The position numbers and the translations under genes are program-made. The notes beneath the pieces were generated by a model. It searched no databases, was not told the origin of the DNA, and saw nothing but the letters and a program-made list of their open reading frames with translations. From positions 1 through 64,000 of IMG/VR virus record IMGVR_UViG_3300033145_001841: a DNA stretch of 64,000 bases, one strand, 5' to 3'. Shown here piece by piece: positions 6,932-14,207 of this stretch (position 1 is the first letter of the stretch; the number at the start of each line of letters is the position of its first letter). This stretch comes from a virus.

Positions 6932-8239
6932 TTACAGGATTCCGATCTGTTTCAATTCATAACCGTAATAACAACGGTTATGTGATAGATTTTTCTTCAC
7001 TATTCTCTTCAAATAGCCGAGCGTATATTCACTATCTTTTTCAAGATCATTGGCATTACAAAAACCTCTTACACCTTCTTTGCAAAACCCGAGACGCCTA
7101 CAAAGCTTCATATTGATTATTTTGCTATCTGTCTTCTTTGCTGCTTTTTTCTTTTCCCATCCAACAACACACTGATCTATCGACGCTGCATGATATGTTA
7201 CGCCATCACGTAACACGCAGTAATCATAATGCGTTCCTGCGAGCAGGCGTTGAAAGGTTCGGAAGCCCGGAGTGTCTGGGCCCACTGTTTCGATTACTTC
7301 CATCTTAGGATTTAGCTGTACGGGTTTCAATTCCGCACAAACATTAATTCTCTTAAGTTTCAATCCGAAATATTCTTCTATTGCGTTCAAAACGAAGTGG
7401 CCAGCATAGACCTTTAAGGGCTTTAAAAACACAATTCCTTTTCCGTTCCTGATTGCAATTTCTCTATTTGTATGCGTTAGCTTACCGAGGCCGTGATGCA
7501 CTTTGGAGTCATCGTAATGCAATACTGTGTCGGTGGTGATGTAACGACCCTCGAATGTCGCATACGTGTGGTTTTTATGTTCGTCTTGCAATTCAATCAA
7601 AGGAACCTCGTTATAAAGATAGCGCGGCGGGAGCCCTGAAGCCTTTTTAAGCTTGTTGTAATCAACTTGAGCCTTCTCCATGGCGAGATCCAGTTTCCGT
7701 CGATTGTCCTGCGTAACTTTTGTAATTTTACGCCGGTTGCGGCTCGCCGGATATTGTCCCATGTCGCCGAAAATATGCTCCCATGCGAAATCGTTTGTTC
7801 TTTCCGTGGAAGCTCCCCAGCTCCGCCTCACTTTTTTTATTTCTTCAAACTTTTTAAACGCCTCTGGGTATTTCCGATGTAGGTACTCCGCGAATCGTTG
7901 ATGACTTCCGGCGTTTCTTACAATCTTCATCCCCCTTGGGCTTCTACCTATTTTCGCTGCCAAGTTATCATTTAGCGGCGCTCCCTTCACATGGTCAAAA
8001 CATCTACGATCATCTGCCCACTCATTGAGATATGGCCTAACGTATGCCGAATCAAAACGGGCCTGATGTTTGCCGGCGCATGTTTTGAAAAATTCCCGGA
8101 TCAGAGCAGCGCCTTCATAGGATCCAGGACGATTATACGTTTTTATCAACACAAGCTTTTTGCACTTGATCCAGAAGTGCATCGCTGAATCATTTATAAT
8201 CGCCTGAATTTCTCTGATTAGTTTTGGTGATTTCTTCAT
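6932..8239 (-). CDS. Large hypothetical protein with a poly-G tract at its ribosome binding site
   Basis: 435 aa from the ATG at 8239. The frame extends upstream but runs through the poly-G tract and into the preceding gene. The protein is basic, mostly soluble, with several Cys and His near the C-terminus (KLCRRLGFC...RGFC...NRCYYG) and a central KNHTYATFEGRYITTD segment. I do not recognise the family. Two bases upstream of the ATG lies a run of 14 G on the coding strand, which must serve as the Shine-Dalgarno region. Length changes in that run could alter expression. Confidence 0.72.
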   Translation of the reverse strand: MKKSPKLIREIQAIINDSAMHFWIKCKKLVLIKTYNRPGSYEGAALIREFFKTCAGKHQARFDSAYVRPYLNEWADDRRCFDHVKGAPLNDNLAAKIGRSPRGMKIVRNAGSHQRFAEYLHRKYPEAFKKFEEIKKVRRSWGASTERTNDFAWEHIFGDMGQYPASRNRRKITKVTQDNRRKLDLAMEKAQVDYNKLKKASGLPPRYLYNEVPLIELQDEHKNHTYATFEGRYITTDTVLHYDDSKVHHGLGKLTHTNREIAIRNGKGIVFLKPLKVYAGHFVLNAIEEYFGLKLKRINVCAELKPVQLNPKMEVIETVGPDTPGFRTFQRLLAGTHYDYCVLRDGVTYHAASIDQCVVGWEKKKAAKKTDSKIINMKLCRRLGFCKEGVRGFCNANDLEKDSEYTLGYLKRIVKKNLSHNRCYYGYELKQIGIL

Positions 8240-8241
8240 TG

Positions 8242-8255
8242 CCCCCCCCCCCCCC
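8242..8255 (-). promoter_or_regulatory. Poly-G(14) tract at the ribosome binding site
   Basis: 14 consecutive C on the plus strand (G on the coding strand) end two bases before the ATG of the downstream gene. Long homopolymers like this are slippage-prone, and at a Shine-Dalgarno position they can tune translation. Compare the second tract at 48502-48513. Confidence 0.7.
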
Positions 8256-8264
8256 GGTGCCGGG

Positions 8265-8636
8265 TTATGCTTCCTTATTCCAATCGACCTCAAAAAACCC
8301 CAATTTCCCCAGGCACGGAACAAAATCAACCGCCTCCGAATTCTCAAAAACGAAACCCCAAGGTCCGAAGAAGAAAGGGCTTTCGTGGTGATCAACGCAA
8401 TCCACGATTCGGGACTTTCCGACTATGCCGCCCATGAAGAAATCATCCCTGTGCGGGATTTCGGCGTCCAACAAATCACGGTGTTCCAAGAGCCATTGGT
8501 ATCCAATATGATCGAATTTCTTCCCCGCATGGATCAGGAACGGGCCTGTAATCCTGGTGGGCCAGGTCCGATTTTCAACCGGCTTCCCGTGCAGAATTGC
8601 CCAGGCCCAGGGTTGTCTTATTGATAGTGCTCTCAT
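8265..8636 (-). CDS. ASCH-domain protein
   Basis: 123 aa. The N-terminus (RALSIRQPWAWAIL...KPVENRTW) is the signature of ASCH domains, a PUA-like fold that binds RNA or modified nucleotides; some members hydrolyse N4-acetylcytidine. ATG preceded by GAGGT. Upstream of a hypothetical gene whose start carries the poly-G tract. Substrate unknown. Confidence 0.85.
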   Translation of the reverse strand: MRALSIRQPWAWAILHGKPVENRTWPTRITGPFLIHAGKKFDHIGYQWLLEHRDLLDAEIPHRDDFFMGGIVGKSRIVDCVDHHESPFFFGPWGFVFENSEAVDFVPCLGKLGFFEVDWNKEA

Positions 8637-8660
8637 TTTTTTACCTCGCAATATAACAAT

Positions 8661-8840
8661 TTAGCTGACTTGCGGCGGTTGTTTGCCGTCAGAGTCCAGC
8701 GGCTGGTTAGCTATTTTGGTAAGTTCATGTCCTTGCCAACATTTTGTTCCGTAGCCCTTTTCCAGGTCTGTATATTTCGTTTGGCACGTTTTGCACTCCC
8801 ACGTTTTAGGCTGAAGATGATCCGTGCGCCCATTCCACAT
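8661..8840 (-). CDS. Small zinc-ribbon protein
   Basis: 59 aa beginning MWNGRTDHLQPKTWEC, with AAAGGAG 6 bp before the ATG. CKTC near residue 17 and a later C...H give a zinc-ribbon-like pattern. It is the first gene downstream of the cassette array and has no attC after it. Function unknown. Confidence 0.65.
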   Translation of the reverse strand: MWNGRTDHLQPKTWECKTCQTKYTDLEKGYGTKCWQGHELTKIANQPLDSDGKQPPQVS

Positions 8841-8856
8841 ATTTTTCTCCTTTAAT

Positions 8857-8944
8857 AGCTAACGATATAGTTCACCGGCCCCTGCGGGGGACTCCAAATT
8901 TACAGGGGGGACTTCCAGGGGGCCGGCGTGGCGGTTGGTTATGA
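8857..8944 (-). repeat. attC-like site 1 (integron-type recombination site)
   Basis: 88-bp imperfect palindrome bounded by GCTAAC on one side and GTTATG on the other. Inner arms CACCGGCCCCTG and CAGGGGGCCGGCGTG pair. It contains the stop codon of the PP-loop gene, as is common in gene cassettes. Sequence is clearly related to sites 3 and 4. Confidence 0.82.
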
Positions 8945-9658
8945 CCCGCAATGACACGGCGGGTACTCCATTTCTTCAAATAGAACTTTTTGATTTTCAT
9001 TAACAATCACAGGCAATGTTTTTTTTGAACTGGATAGGGTAAATGGCTTTTTCCCTTTTTCAATTGAATATTCCATGTTCGATTGTTCGAGCGCAACCGC
9101 ACGGGCAAACAAGCACGGGTGTTTCTGGCGCAATTCTTTCCATTGGCTTTTGCGCTGCATCGGGCAAATGTAACAGCCGGATCGGACAGGGACCGGCAAC
9201 CCATGTTGCTTAATGATCTCCTTGCACCCGTCACGGTCAATATCATGCTCGATCAACGGCCACCTGTTTTCAATGCCATTATTTACCCCTATTTTTGCTC
9301 TATGCGCTTCACCCGCGTCTATTCCCAAAAGTTGAAAGCACGGTGCTTTGACATGCTTTTCAATGATCTTGATTTTGTATTCCACGGTACACCACCTTTG
9401 ACGCATGGTCGGGACCATGCGGTATGCTTCACATTTATCTATCACTGAGCGGAATTTGCCGGACGGAAAAAGGATCGTAATCGGTCTATGCCCGTTGGCT
9501 TTTAGCCACCATTGGAACCCGGCGAGGTAATCATACGTTTCCGGCCAGTCCGTCCCGTGGTGGGCAAATACGGATTCAAAGTCTGTTCCCTGATCCAAAA
9601 GCAGCAAATGAAGCGCAACCGAATTGACACCCCCGCCGAATGATAGGTAATTTTTCAT
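8939..9658 (-). CDS. PP-loop ATPase of the PAPS-reductase family (cassette gene)
   Basis: 239 aa. The N-terminal YLSFGGGVNSVALHLLL is a variant of the SGGxDS PP-loop that binds ATP in PAPS reductases, tRNA thiolases and DndC. A CYICPMQ pair of cysteines near residue 160 fits the family. Phage members are common; roles in nucleic-acid thiolation or sulfur chemistry are proposed. It is one of five minus-strand genes each followed by an attC-like site, so it appears to have been acquired as an integron-type cassette. GGAGC precedes the ATG. Confidence 0.85.
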   Translation of the reverse strand: MKNYLSFGGGVNSVALHLLLLDQGTDFESVFAHHGTDWPETYDYLAGFQWWLKANGHRPITILFPSGKFRSVIDKCEAYRMVPTMRQRWCTVEYKIKIIEKHVKAPCFQLLGIDAGEAHRAKIGVNNGIENRWPLIEHDIDRDGCKEIIKQHGLPVPVRSGCYICPMQRKSQWKELRQKHPCLFARAVALEQSNMEYSIEKGKKPFTLSSSKKTLPVIVNENQKVLFEEMEYPPCHCGS

Positions 9659-9674
9659 GTTTTTGCTCCAAAGG

Positions 9675-9736
9675 GTTATAACGCTTGAGTTAAGCCGCCG
9701 CGCTGTTTGCGGTCGGATTGAACGCCTGGTTGTAAA
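9675..9736 (-). repeat. attC-like site 2
   Basis: 62-bp site. On the minus strand it runs from the end of the preceding gene through CGGCTTAACTCAAGCGTTA, which is nearly the same as the right half of the classic aadA-type 59-base element. Left and right arms pair imperfectly. It overlaps the last codons of the 9690-9977 gene. Confidence 0.82.
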
Positions 9737-9977
9737 CGTTTACGCCAAAACCATCCTCGCAAAGCTCAACAAGTTCGCTCTTGGACAAATCGCCCAAACT
9801 CGGAACCGCGCCCTCTGCAAGCTCGTTGAATTTAACACCATCATCTGCGAGGAGCTCAATATCGCCTTCAAATATCCAACACCAGTTATCAACATAAGTG
9901 CAGTTGGCCTTTAGCAACTTTATCGCTTCAGGAGACTGCTCTTTTGCTACTACTATCAGAGTTGTCCAAAATTCCAT
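9690..9977 (-). CDS. Hypothetical cassette protein
   Basis: 95 aa from the ATG at 9977 (the next upstream ATG at 9986 adds three residues). Starts MEFWTTLIVVAKEQSPEA; acidic middle part (EGDIELLADDGVKFNELAEGAVPSLGDL). No known domain. The final codons run into attC site 2. Short, promoterless and in line with the other cassettes. Confidence 0.65.
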   Translation of the reverse strand: MEFWTTLIVVAKEQSPEAIKLLKANCTYVDNWCWIFEGDIELLADDGVKFNELAEGAVPSLGDLSKSELVELCEDGFGVNVYNQAFNPTANSAAA

Positions 9978-10006
9978 GGTAACCATCCTTTTTTTATGTT
10001 TGTACA

Positions 10007-10091
10007 GATAACGCTTTAGCTCACCGCCCCCCTGCGGCGAACTCAAAATTTACCGCGGGCTTCCAGGGGTCCGGTGGAGCAGTTGGTTATA
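10007..10091 (-). repeat. attC-like site 3
   Basis: 85-bp palindromic site bounded by ATAACGC and GGTTATAC. Inner arms (plus strand) CTCACCGCCCCCCTG and CCAGGGGTCCGGTGGAG pair. Shares long blocks with sites 1 and 4, so the three belong to one attC family. The stop codon of the upstream gene lies at its edge. Confidence 0.87.
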
Positions 10092-10356
10092 CCGTTTCTA
10101 GCAAAGCGTGTATTGCGTTGATTGCGACAATTTTATCTTGTTCGATCCCTGGTGATGCCCGCAAAGCGAGCTCCATTGCCTCAAGCTCTGCTTTTGTTTC
10201 TGCTCCAACGAGGGCCGCTAAGGCTTTTCGGAGTTTCCGCATTGGATGTTTTTCGCAAACCGTGATATGGTCTGTAAGGATTTTTGCTCCGTGTGGTGGT
10301 GTCCCTTCCGGGTACGCCATACCACAATAAATACAAGTCAATGTGTTGTTACTCAT
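10087..10356 (-). CDS. Small zinc-finger protein (cassette gene)
   Basis: 89 aa starting MSNNTLTCIYCG. The first 40 residues carry CIYCG...H...H..VCEKHPMR, a C2H/C-H type zinc finger seen in many small phage and cassette proteins. The second half is helical. AAAGGAG lies 8 bp before the ATG; the longer frame upstream runs into attC site 4 and is not used. Function unknown. Confidence 0.78.
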   Translation of the reverse strand: MSNNTLTCIYCGMAYPEGTPPHGAKILTDHITVCEKHPMRKLRKALAALVGAETKAELEAMELALRASPGIEQDKIVAINAIHALLETV

Positions 10357-10381
10357 TTTAAATCTCCTTTCTGCATGCAGG

Positions 10382-10467
10382 TATAACGTCCTAATCACCG
10401 GCCCCTGCCCGGCGAACTCCAAGTTTACCGGTTAAGCATCCAGGGTCCGGTGGAGTGATTGGTTATA
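10382..10467 (-). repeat. attC-like site 4
   Basis: 86-bp palindromic site bounded by ATAACG and GGTTATAT. Arms TAATCACCGGCCCCTG and CCAGGGTCCGGTGGAGTGATT pair with small bulges, which is the extrahelical-base arrangement of attC hairpins. Closely related to sites 1 and 3. Confidence 0.87.
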
Positions 10468-10662
10468 TTGCCTTAATGCAAAACTTTCTATTGTATGTTC
10501 ATTTCCAATGTGCACTATTTTGTCATCGTGCACTACGTAGTGTGTACCCATTGCTAACAAAGCGATTGGAGCAGACATACCCGTATAGTTGGAGTGATCT
10601 ATTACGTGGACCTGCATTTTTGCAAATTCTAATTTTTCGAGTACTTTTTTTAGGTTTTCCAT
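10432..10662 (-). CDS. Hypothetical cassette protein
   Basis: 76 aa, MENLKKVLEKLEFAKMQVHV..., with GGAGGG before the ATG. A short helix followed by a beta-rich segment (VHVIDHSNYTG...GTHYVVHDDKIVHIG). No family recognised. Its stop codon lies inside attC site 4. Confidence 0.65.
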   Translation of the reverse strand: MENLKKVLEKLEFAKMQVHVIDHSNYTGMSAPIALLAMGTHYVVHDDKIVHIGNEHTIESFALRQYNQSLHRTLDA

Positions 10663-10674
10663 AACTCCCTCCGG

Positions 10675-10733
10675 TTATAACGCCAAAATCAGCGGCACGG
10701 CTTTTTGTGTCCGCTGCATTTTTTTGTTATGCC
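10675..10733 (-). repeat. attC-like site 5
   Basis: 59-bp palindrome bounded by TTATAACGCC and GTTATGCC with inner arms AATCAGCGGCACGG and GTGTCCGCTGCATTT. Shorter than the others. It lies directly after the stop of the restriction-modification gene, ending that cassette. Confidence 0.85.
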
Positions 10734-10734
10734 A

Positions 10735-13590
10735 TCACTCATCTATCTGCCACAATGCTTTTAACCTGTCCTGTATTTTTTGTTCAAAATACATCGCAAT
10801 TTCTTTTTGTCTGTTTATCATTTGTTGCTCGTATTCAATCTTTTGTATAATTTGTTCCTGCTCGATTATAGATGGGACAGGTATTTTTAGACTTTTAATA
10901 ACGTTTGCATTGAATTGTGGTTGGCCCGTCCCTGTTGCTAAAGAATTGGCCTGTGTCCAATATTCATCAGCTTGCGAAAAAATCCAAAAAAATTTAGGGA
11001 GAATTGTCTTGTTGAAATTTAAGCGGATTAAATAGGATGCAAAAACAGCCTTTATGTTAGTCTCTATCAATACGCTTTTCCCGTATGTAGCACCAGTTCT
11101 TGCTATAAAAATATCGCCATTTTTCACAAGATACTCATTGATCCTTTCTTGTGAATTGATATATTTACAATCAACATCAGAAAGCATGCATTCATGTGTA
11201 ATATCTGTAATTCGGATAAAACGATAGTCCCCAATTTCTAAACCTGTTGATGTTAAACCATACTTAAGGGTTGCAATATCGGCAAGTTTTGCTGATTCCC
11301 ATTTCGGATTAAAGGGTAAGTATGGCTTGTATCCATCAATAACCAACTTAGCCCCGTCAATGATTTGCTGGTAATTTTCAAGTTCTTTTACGATATCATG
11401 TTGTTTCTTAAGGGATGGCAATGGTATCTCATAAGTAGATATTTTACTTTTGGAAACTTCTTTAAAAGTTGTTCCAGTTGCTAATGTGCCGATGTTAAAA
11501 GCTTCATGCTTTAAAATATAATAGAGATATTCGGGGAGGATTCTTTTTTCATTGCACACAAAGTTTTTAAAACCTTGATTTGTACACGTCTCTTTTTCAG
11601 TAATACATACTTCACCAATGGTAGCCCTGCTCGAAAAAATTACGGCCTTCTTCGGCAATAATTTCGCATTACTATTATTCATTCCTGCCTGAGTTATTTT
11701 TCTTTCGGTTTCATAAAGATATTTTTGTTTTACATCTTTAATTGTCGCCCAATTTATATCCCCATCCCAATAATCTTTATTTTTTATGCTTGGCGTTCCA
11801 CCATTCACAATTTCGGCCACTTCGCCCAATTCGACCAGCCTATATTCACTCTGAATATTATAGAAATTAGATCGAGTAACTAAATTGTAATCATCGTTGG
11901 AAATGTCAGAAATATGAACGCCTTGAAAACCAATGGTATAAAGCAATTCTGAATCTTGTTTAGAGAGAGGTCTTTCGTTTAGAGCTGATGCATTGATTTT
12001 ATCTATATCACTTTCTTCGTTAATTTTTCTCCGATTATTATCCAATGTAAATCCGTCATTCTCAACCTTGAAACACCAATATGTCTGAGTTGATGTCTGT
12101 TCAATGTCAGTTAAATATAAAATATCTGTCTTAACTCCAGCATAAGGGAGGAAACATCCTTGGGGCAAAGATACGACACTATGAAGATTAGCATGTTCCA
12201 ACAAAAATCGTCTCGCAGGCTTTAATTCTTTCCTAAACAAAAAGCCTTCAGGGACAATAACCGCCATTCTTCCACCTGCTTTTAAACTTTTAAAACAATG
12301 AAGAACACACACTGTGTCGCCACTGTTTTTTCCAAGCCCGTCATAATATTTGTCCGTAACATCATTGATGAGTTTTCCGTCTTTGCCTTTCTTGGTGATT
12401 CTTTGAGAAAAAGGGATATTTGTCAAAACAATATCATATTGACCATCAACTGGATTTTCCAAGCTATCTATCTGCGAAACGCCTGAATGACCATCTCCAT
12501 GCAAAATCATATTCATTTTAGCTATGCGTGAAGTTGTTGTAATCTCACGTCCCCAAATTGATTGTGATCTTAGGAACTCTACTGCCTCTTCATTATGTTC
12601 TAAAGATTCTCGGATATGGTTAAATACCCCCGTCAAAAAGCCTCCCGTCCCACAAAATGGATCGTATGTTTTTTCCCCGAATTGTGGGTTGACCAAGTTT
12701 ACCATTGCTTTGATAATATGGCGGGGGGTAAAGTATTCCCCTAGATCGTTCTGTGTTGACGTGGTTTTTTCAAGGAAATATTCAAATGCCCCTCCTTTTA
12801 TATCTTCGTCAACCGGCGTTAGGTGGAGAGGGTCAAGACGTTCAATAATATCATCGAGGGTGGAAGGTTTTCTAATGAGCAGTGTGGAAAACACGTCCCC
12901 TCCATATTGCTTAGCGATACTTTTTAAGACGATTTTATTGATATAATCAATTCTCGTTTTGCTCTGTTGTTTTTTTATGTCATTCCATATCGAACTTTTA
13001 TTGTGCTCGCTGAGTAATTTGAGAAACAGAATGTTGGCAAATTCGCTAAATCTCTCAATTCCAGCCCTCAGCCCTTCCCCTCTCAAGACATCATTCAAAT
13101 CTCCGAACAAAGAAATCATGTCCTTTCGTGAACGAATCACCTCTTTTGGGATGGTATAGAGATCGTTCGTTTTTTCTGTCAAATATCCGAGGGCCTCTTT
13201 AACTCGAAGAAGTTCCTTGACTTCTTGCCCATTCAGAAGAAGCGTTTTTGAGTTCTGAACATAACGAGTTTTGCAGAACGTTCCATTAATCGCAAAAACA
13301 AGAGGAGCCTTGAGTTTTTTTGCATATTTTGTTCCCTGATCTAAGGCTTTGTCTAAATCTGCCCCTGGTTTTTTTGCTTCAATTACTCCAAGCGGGACAT
13401 ATGAATCATCAACATGGCCTTTATACAAAAGAGTATAGTCAGGACGTTTTCTCCCTAATTTCTTTGAATACCCTTGAGGCAGGGAAGACTCAAAATAAAC
13501 ATTCCGTAGCGGATCATCAGGGTTGAGAATCCATCCTTTGTTTTCTAATGTCCGATCTATTCTATATCTTACATCAGCTTCTAAGGCCAT
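10735..13590 (-). CDS. Single-chain restriction-methylation-specificity (R-M-S) fusion enzyme
   Basis: 951 aa. Residues 1-150 form an HsdR-N-type nuclease domain with a PD-(D/E)XK site (Asp51 ... Glu71-Ala-Lys73). About 160-560 is an HsdM-type adenine methyltransferase with motif I DPFCGTGG (310-317) and motif IV NIPF (391-394). About 590-951 is an HsdS-type specificity module with two target-recognition halves, each ending in a long coiled helix. There is no helicase motor, so it should act like a type IIG enzyme and not translocate as type I does. AT-rich compared with neighbours. It is the largest gene of the cassette array. It could protect phage DNA or exclude competitors. Confidence 0.88.
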   Translation of the reverse strand: MALEADVRYRIDRTLENKGWILNPDDPLRNVYFESSLPQGYSKKLGRKRPDYTLLYKGHVDDSYVPLGVIEAKKPGADLDKALDQGTKYAKKLKAPLVFAINGTFCKTRYVQNSKTLLLNGQEVKELLRVKEALGYLTEKTNDLYTIPKEVIRSRKDMISLFGDLNDVLRGEGLRAGIERFSEFANILFLKLLSEHNKSSIWNDIKKQQSKTRIDYINKIVLKSIAKQYGGDVFSTLLIRKPSTLDDIIERLDPLHLTPVDEDIKGGAFEYFLEKTTSTQNDLGEYFTPRHIIKAMVNLVNPQFGEKTYDPFCGTGGFLTGVFNHIRESLEHNEEAVEFLRSQSIWGREITTTSRIAKMNMILHGDGHSGVSQIDSLENPVDGQYDIVLTNIPFSQRITKKGKDGKLINDVTDKYYDGLGKNSGDTVCVLHCFKSLKAGGRMAVIVPEGFLFRKELKPARRFLLEHANLHSVVSLPQGCFLPYAGVKTDILYLTDIEQTSTQTYWCFKVENDGFTLDNNRRKINEESDIDKINASALNERPLSKQDSELLYTIGFQGVHISDISNDDYNLVTRSNFYNIQSEYRLVELGEVAEIVNGGTPSIKNKDYWDGDINWATIKDVKQKYLYETERKITQAGMNNSNAKLLPKKAVIFSSRATIGEVCITEKETCTNQGFKNFVCNEKRILPEYLYYILKHEAFNIGTLATGTTFKEVSKSKISTYEIPLPSLKKQHDIVKELENYQQIIDGAKLVIDGYKPYLPFNPKWESAKLADIATLKYGLTSTGLEIGDYRFIRITDITHECMLSDVDCKYINSQERINEYLVKNGDIFIARTGATYGKSVLIETNIKAVFASYLIRLNFNKTILPKFFWIFSQADEYWTQANSLATGTGQPQFNANVIKSLKIPVPSIIEQEQIIQKIEYEQQMINRQKEIAMYFEQKIQDRLKALWQIDE

Positions 13591-13631
13591 AATCGTATCC
13601 TTTTTTAAATCTCAATCTTGTATGGTGCGGG

Positions 13632-13652
13632 TATAACCAGTGGTTGAACGAT
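13632..13652 (-). repeat. Partial attC/attI-like core upstream of the first cassette
   Basis: GTATAACCAGTGGTTGAACG resembles one outer arm of an attC site, with a GGTTATAC core on the minus strand. It lies at the upstream boundary of the restriction-modification cassette, where the previous site of the array would be expected. No full palindrome, so this may be a remnant or secondary insertion site. Confidence 0.4.
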
Positions 13653-13663
13653 TTTTTTTGTCA

Positions 13664-13903
13664 TCAAATATCCATTTCCGTATATTGGCCGACAAATTCC
13701 AAGAACTCAAAAAGTGCCCGCCCCGCCTCAGTGCGCGTAAACACGTCCACCTGATGCCGAGGCGCGTCAAAGGGGTTGGGCTTGTCTTTCTCTGGGAAAT
13801 GCGGCAGTGGCGCCACTGGGGAGCCCGTATACCCCGGCGGGTGTTCGGCCTGTAGTCTTTGCCACATTTCGGCTTCAGTTTCTTTTTTCAATTCAAACCC
13901 CAT
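13664..13903 (-). CDS. Hypothetical protein
   Basis: 79 aa, MGFELKKETEAEMWQRLQ..., proline-rich centre (HPPGYTGSPVAPLPHFPEKDKPNPF) and helical C-terminus. No known domain and no clear Shine-Dalgarno sequence. Sits between the tRNA-like element and the cassette array. Confidence 0.55.
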   Translation of the reverse strand: MGFELKKETEAEMWQRLQAEHPPGYTGSPVAPLPHFPEKDKPNPFDAPRHQVDVFTRTEAGRALFEFLEFVGQYTEMDI

Positions 13904-13931
13904 TTATATGATCGACAACTTGTTTTTTGTG

Positions 13932-14127
13932 GGGAGGATGAGGAATCGAACCCCAGACAGCCTCGCAGATTCAAATACCAAACTTTACAGCGTAACCGGT
14001 GTGCAATAAATTCGGTGGTTTATCTTCTTTTTTCGCTTACTAATTAGGTTGCCATGCTTTGTGGCCACTCCACATGGTTTTCTAAGATTTGTGCGGCGAG
14101 ACAACTCTACCACTGAGTTATCCTCCC
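13932..14127 (-). other. tRNA-like element interrupted by an insert of about 130 nt
   Basis: On the minus strand, GGGAGGA and TCCTCCC at the two ends form a perfect 7-bp acceptor stem. An ACTC...GAGT D-arm with loop AGTGGTA and a T-arm with loop TTCGATT are present. The anticodon stem GTCTC / GAGGC would be split by a structured insert (arms CCATG / CATGG inside). No CCA is encoded and no anticodon can be assigned. Could be a decayed tRNA, a tRNA with an unusual intron, or a tRNA mimic. Much shorter than a group I intron. Confidence 0.45.
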
Positions 14128-14160
14128 AAAATAACCCACGTAGGAACCGGGACGTGGGTT
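14128..14160 (-). terminator. Intrinsic terminator of the early operon
   Basis: A 9-bp perfect stem AACCCACGT / ACGTGGGTT with a 10-base loop, followed on the minus strand by ATTTT. It ends the minus-strand run that begins near 23.7 kb, before the tRNA-like element. Confidence 0.7.
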
Positions 14161-14207
14161 GGACCCTGAAAACTGGTTAAATTCAAAGGAGGTTTTGCAT
14201 GAAAAAC

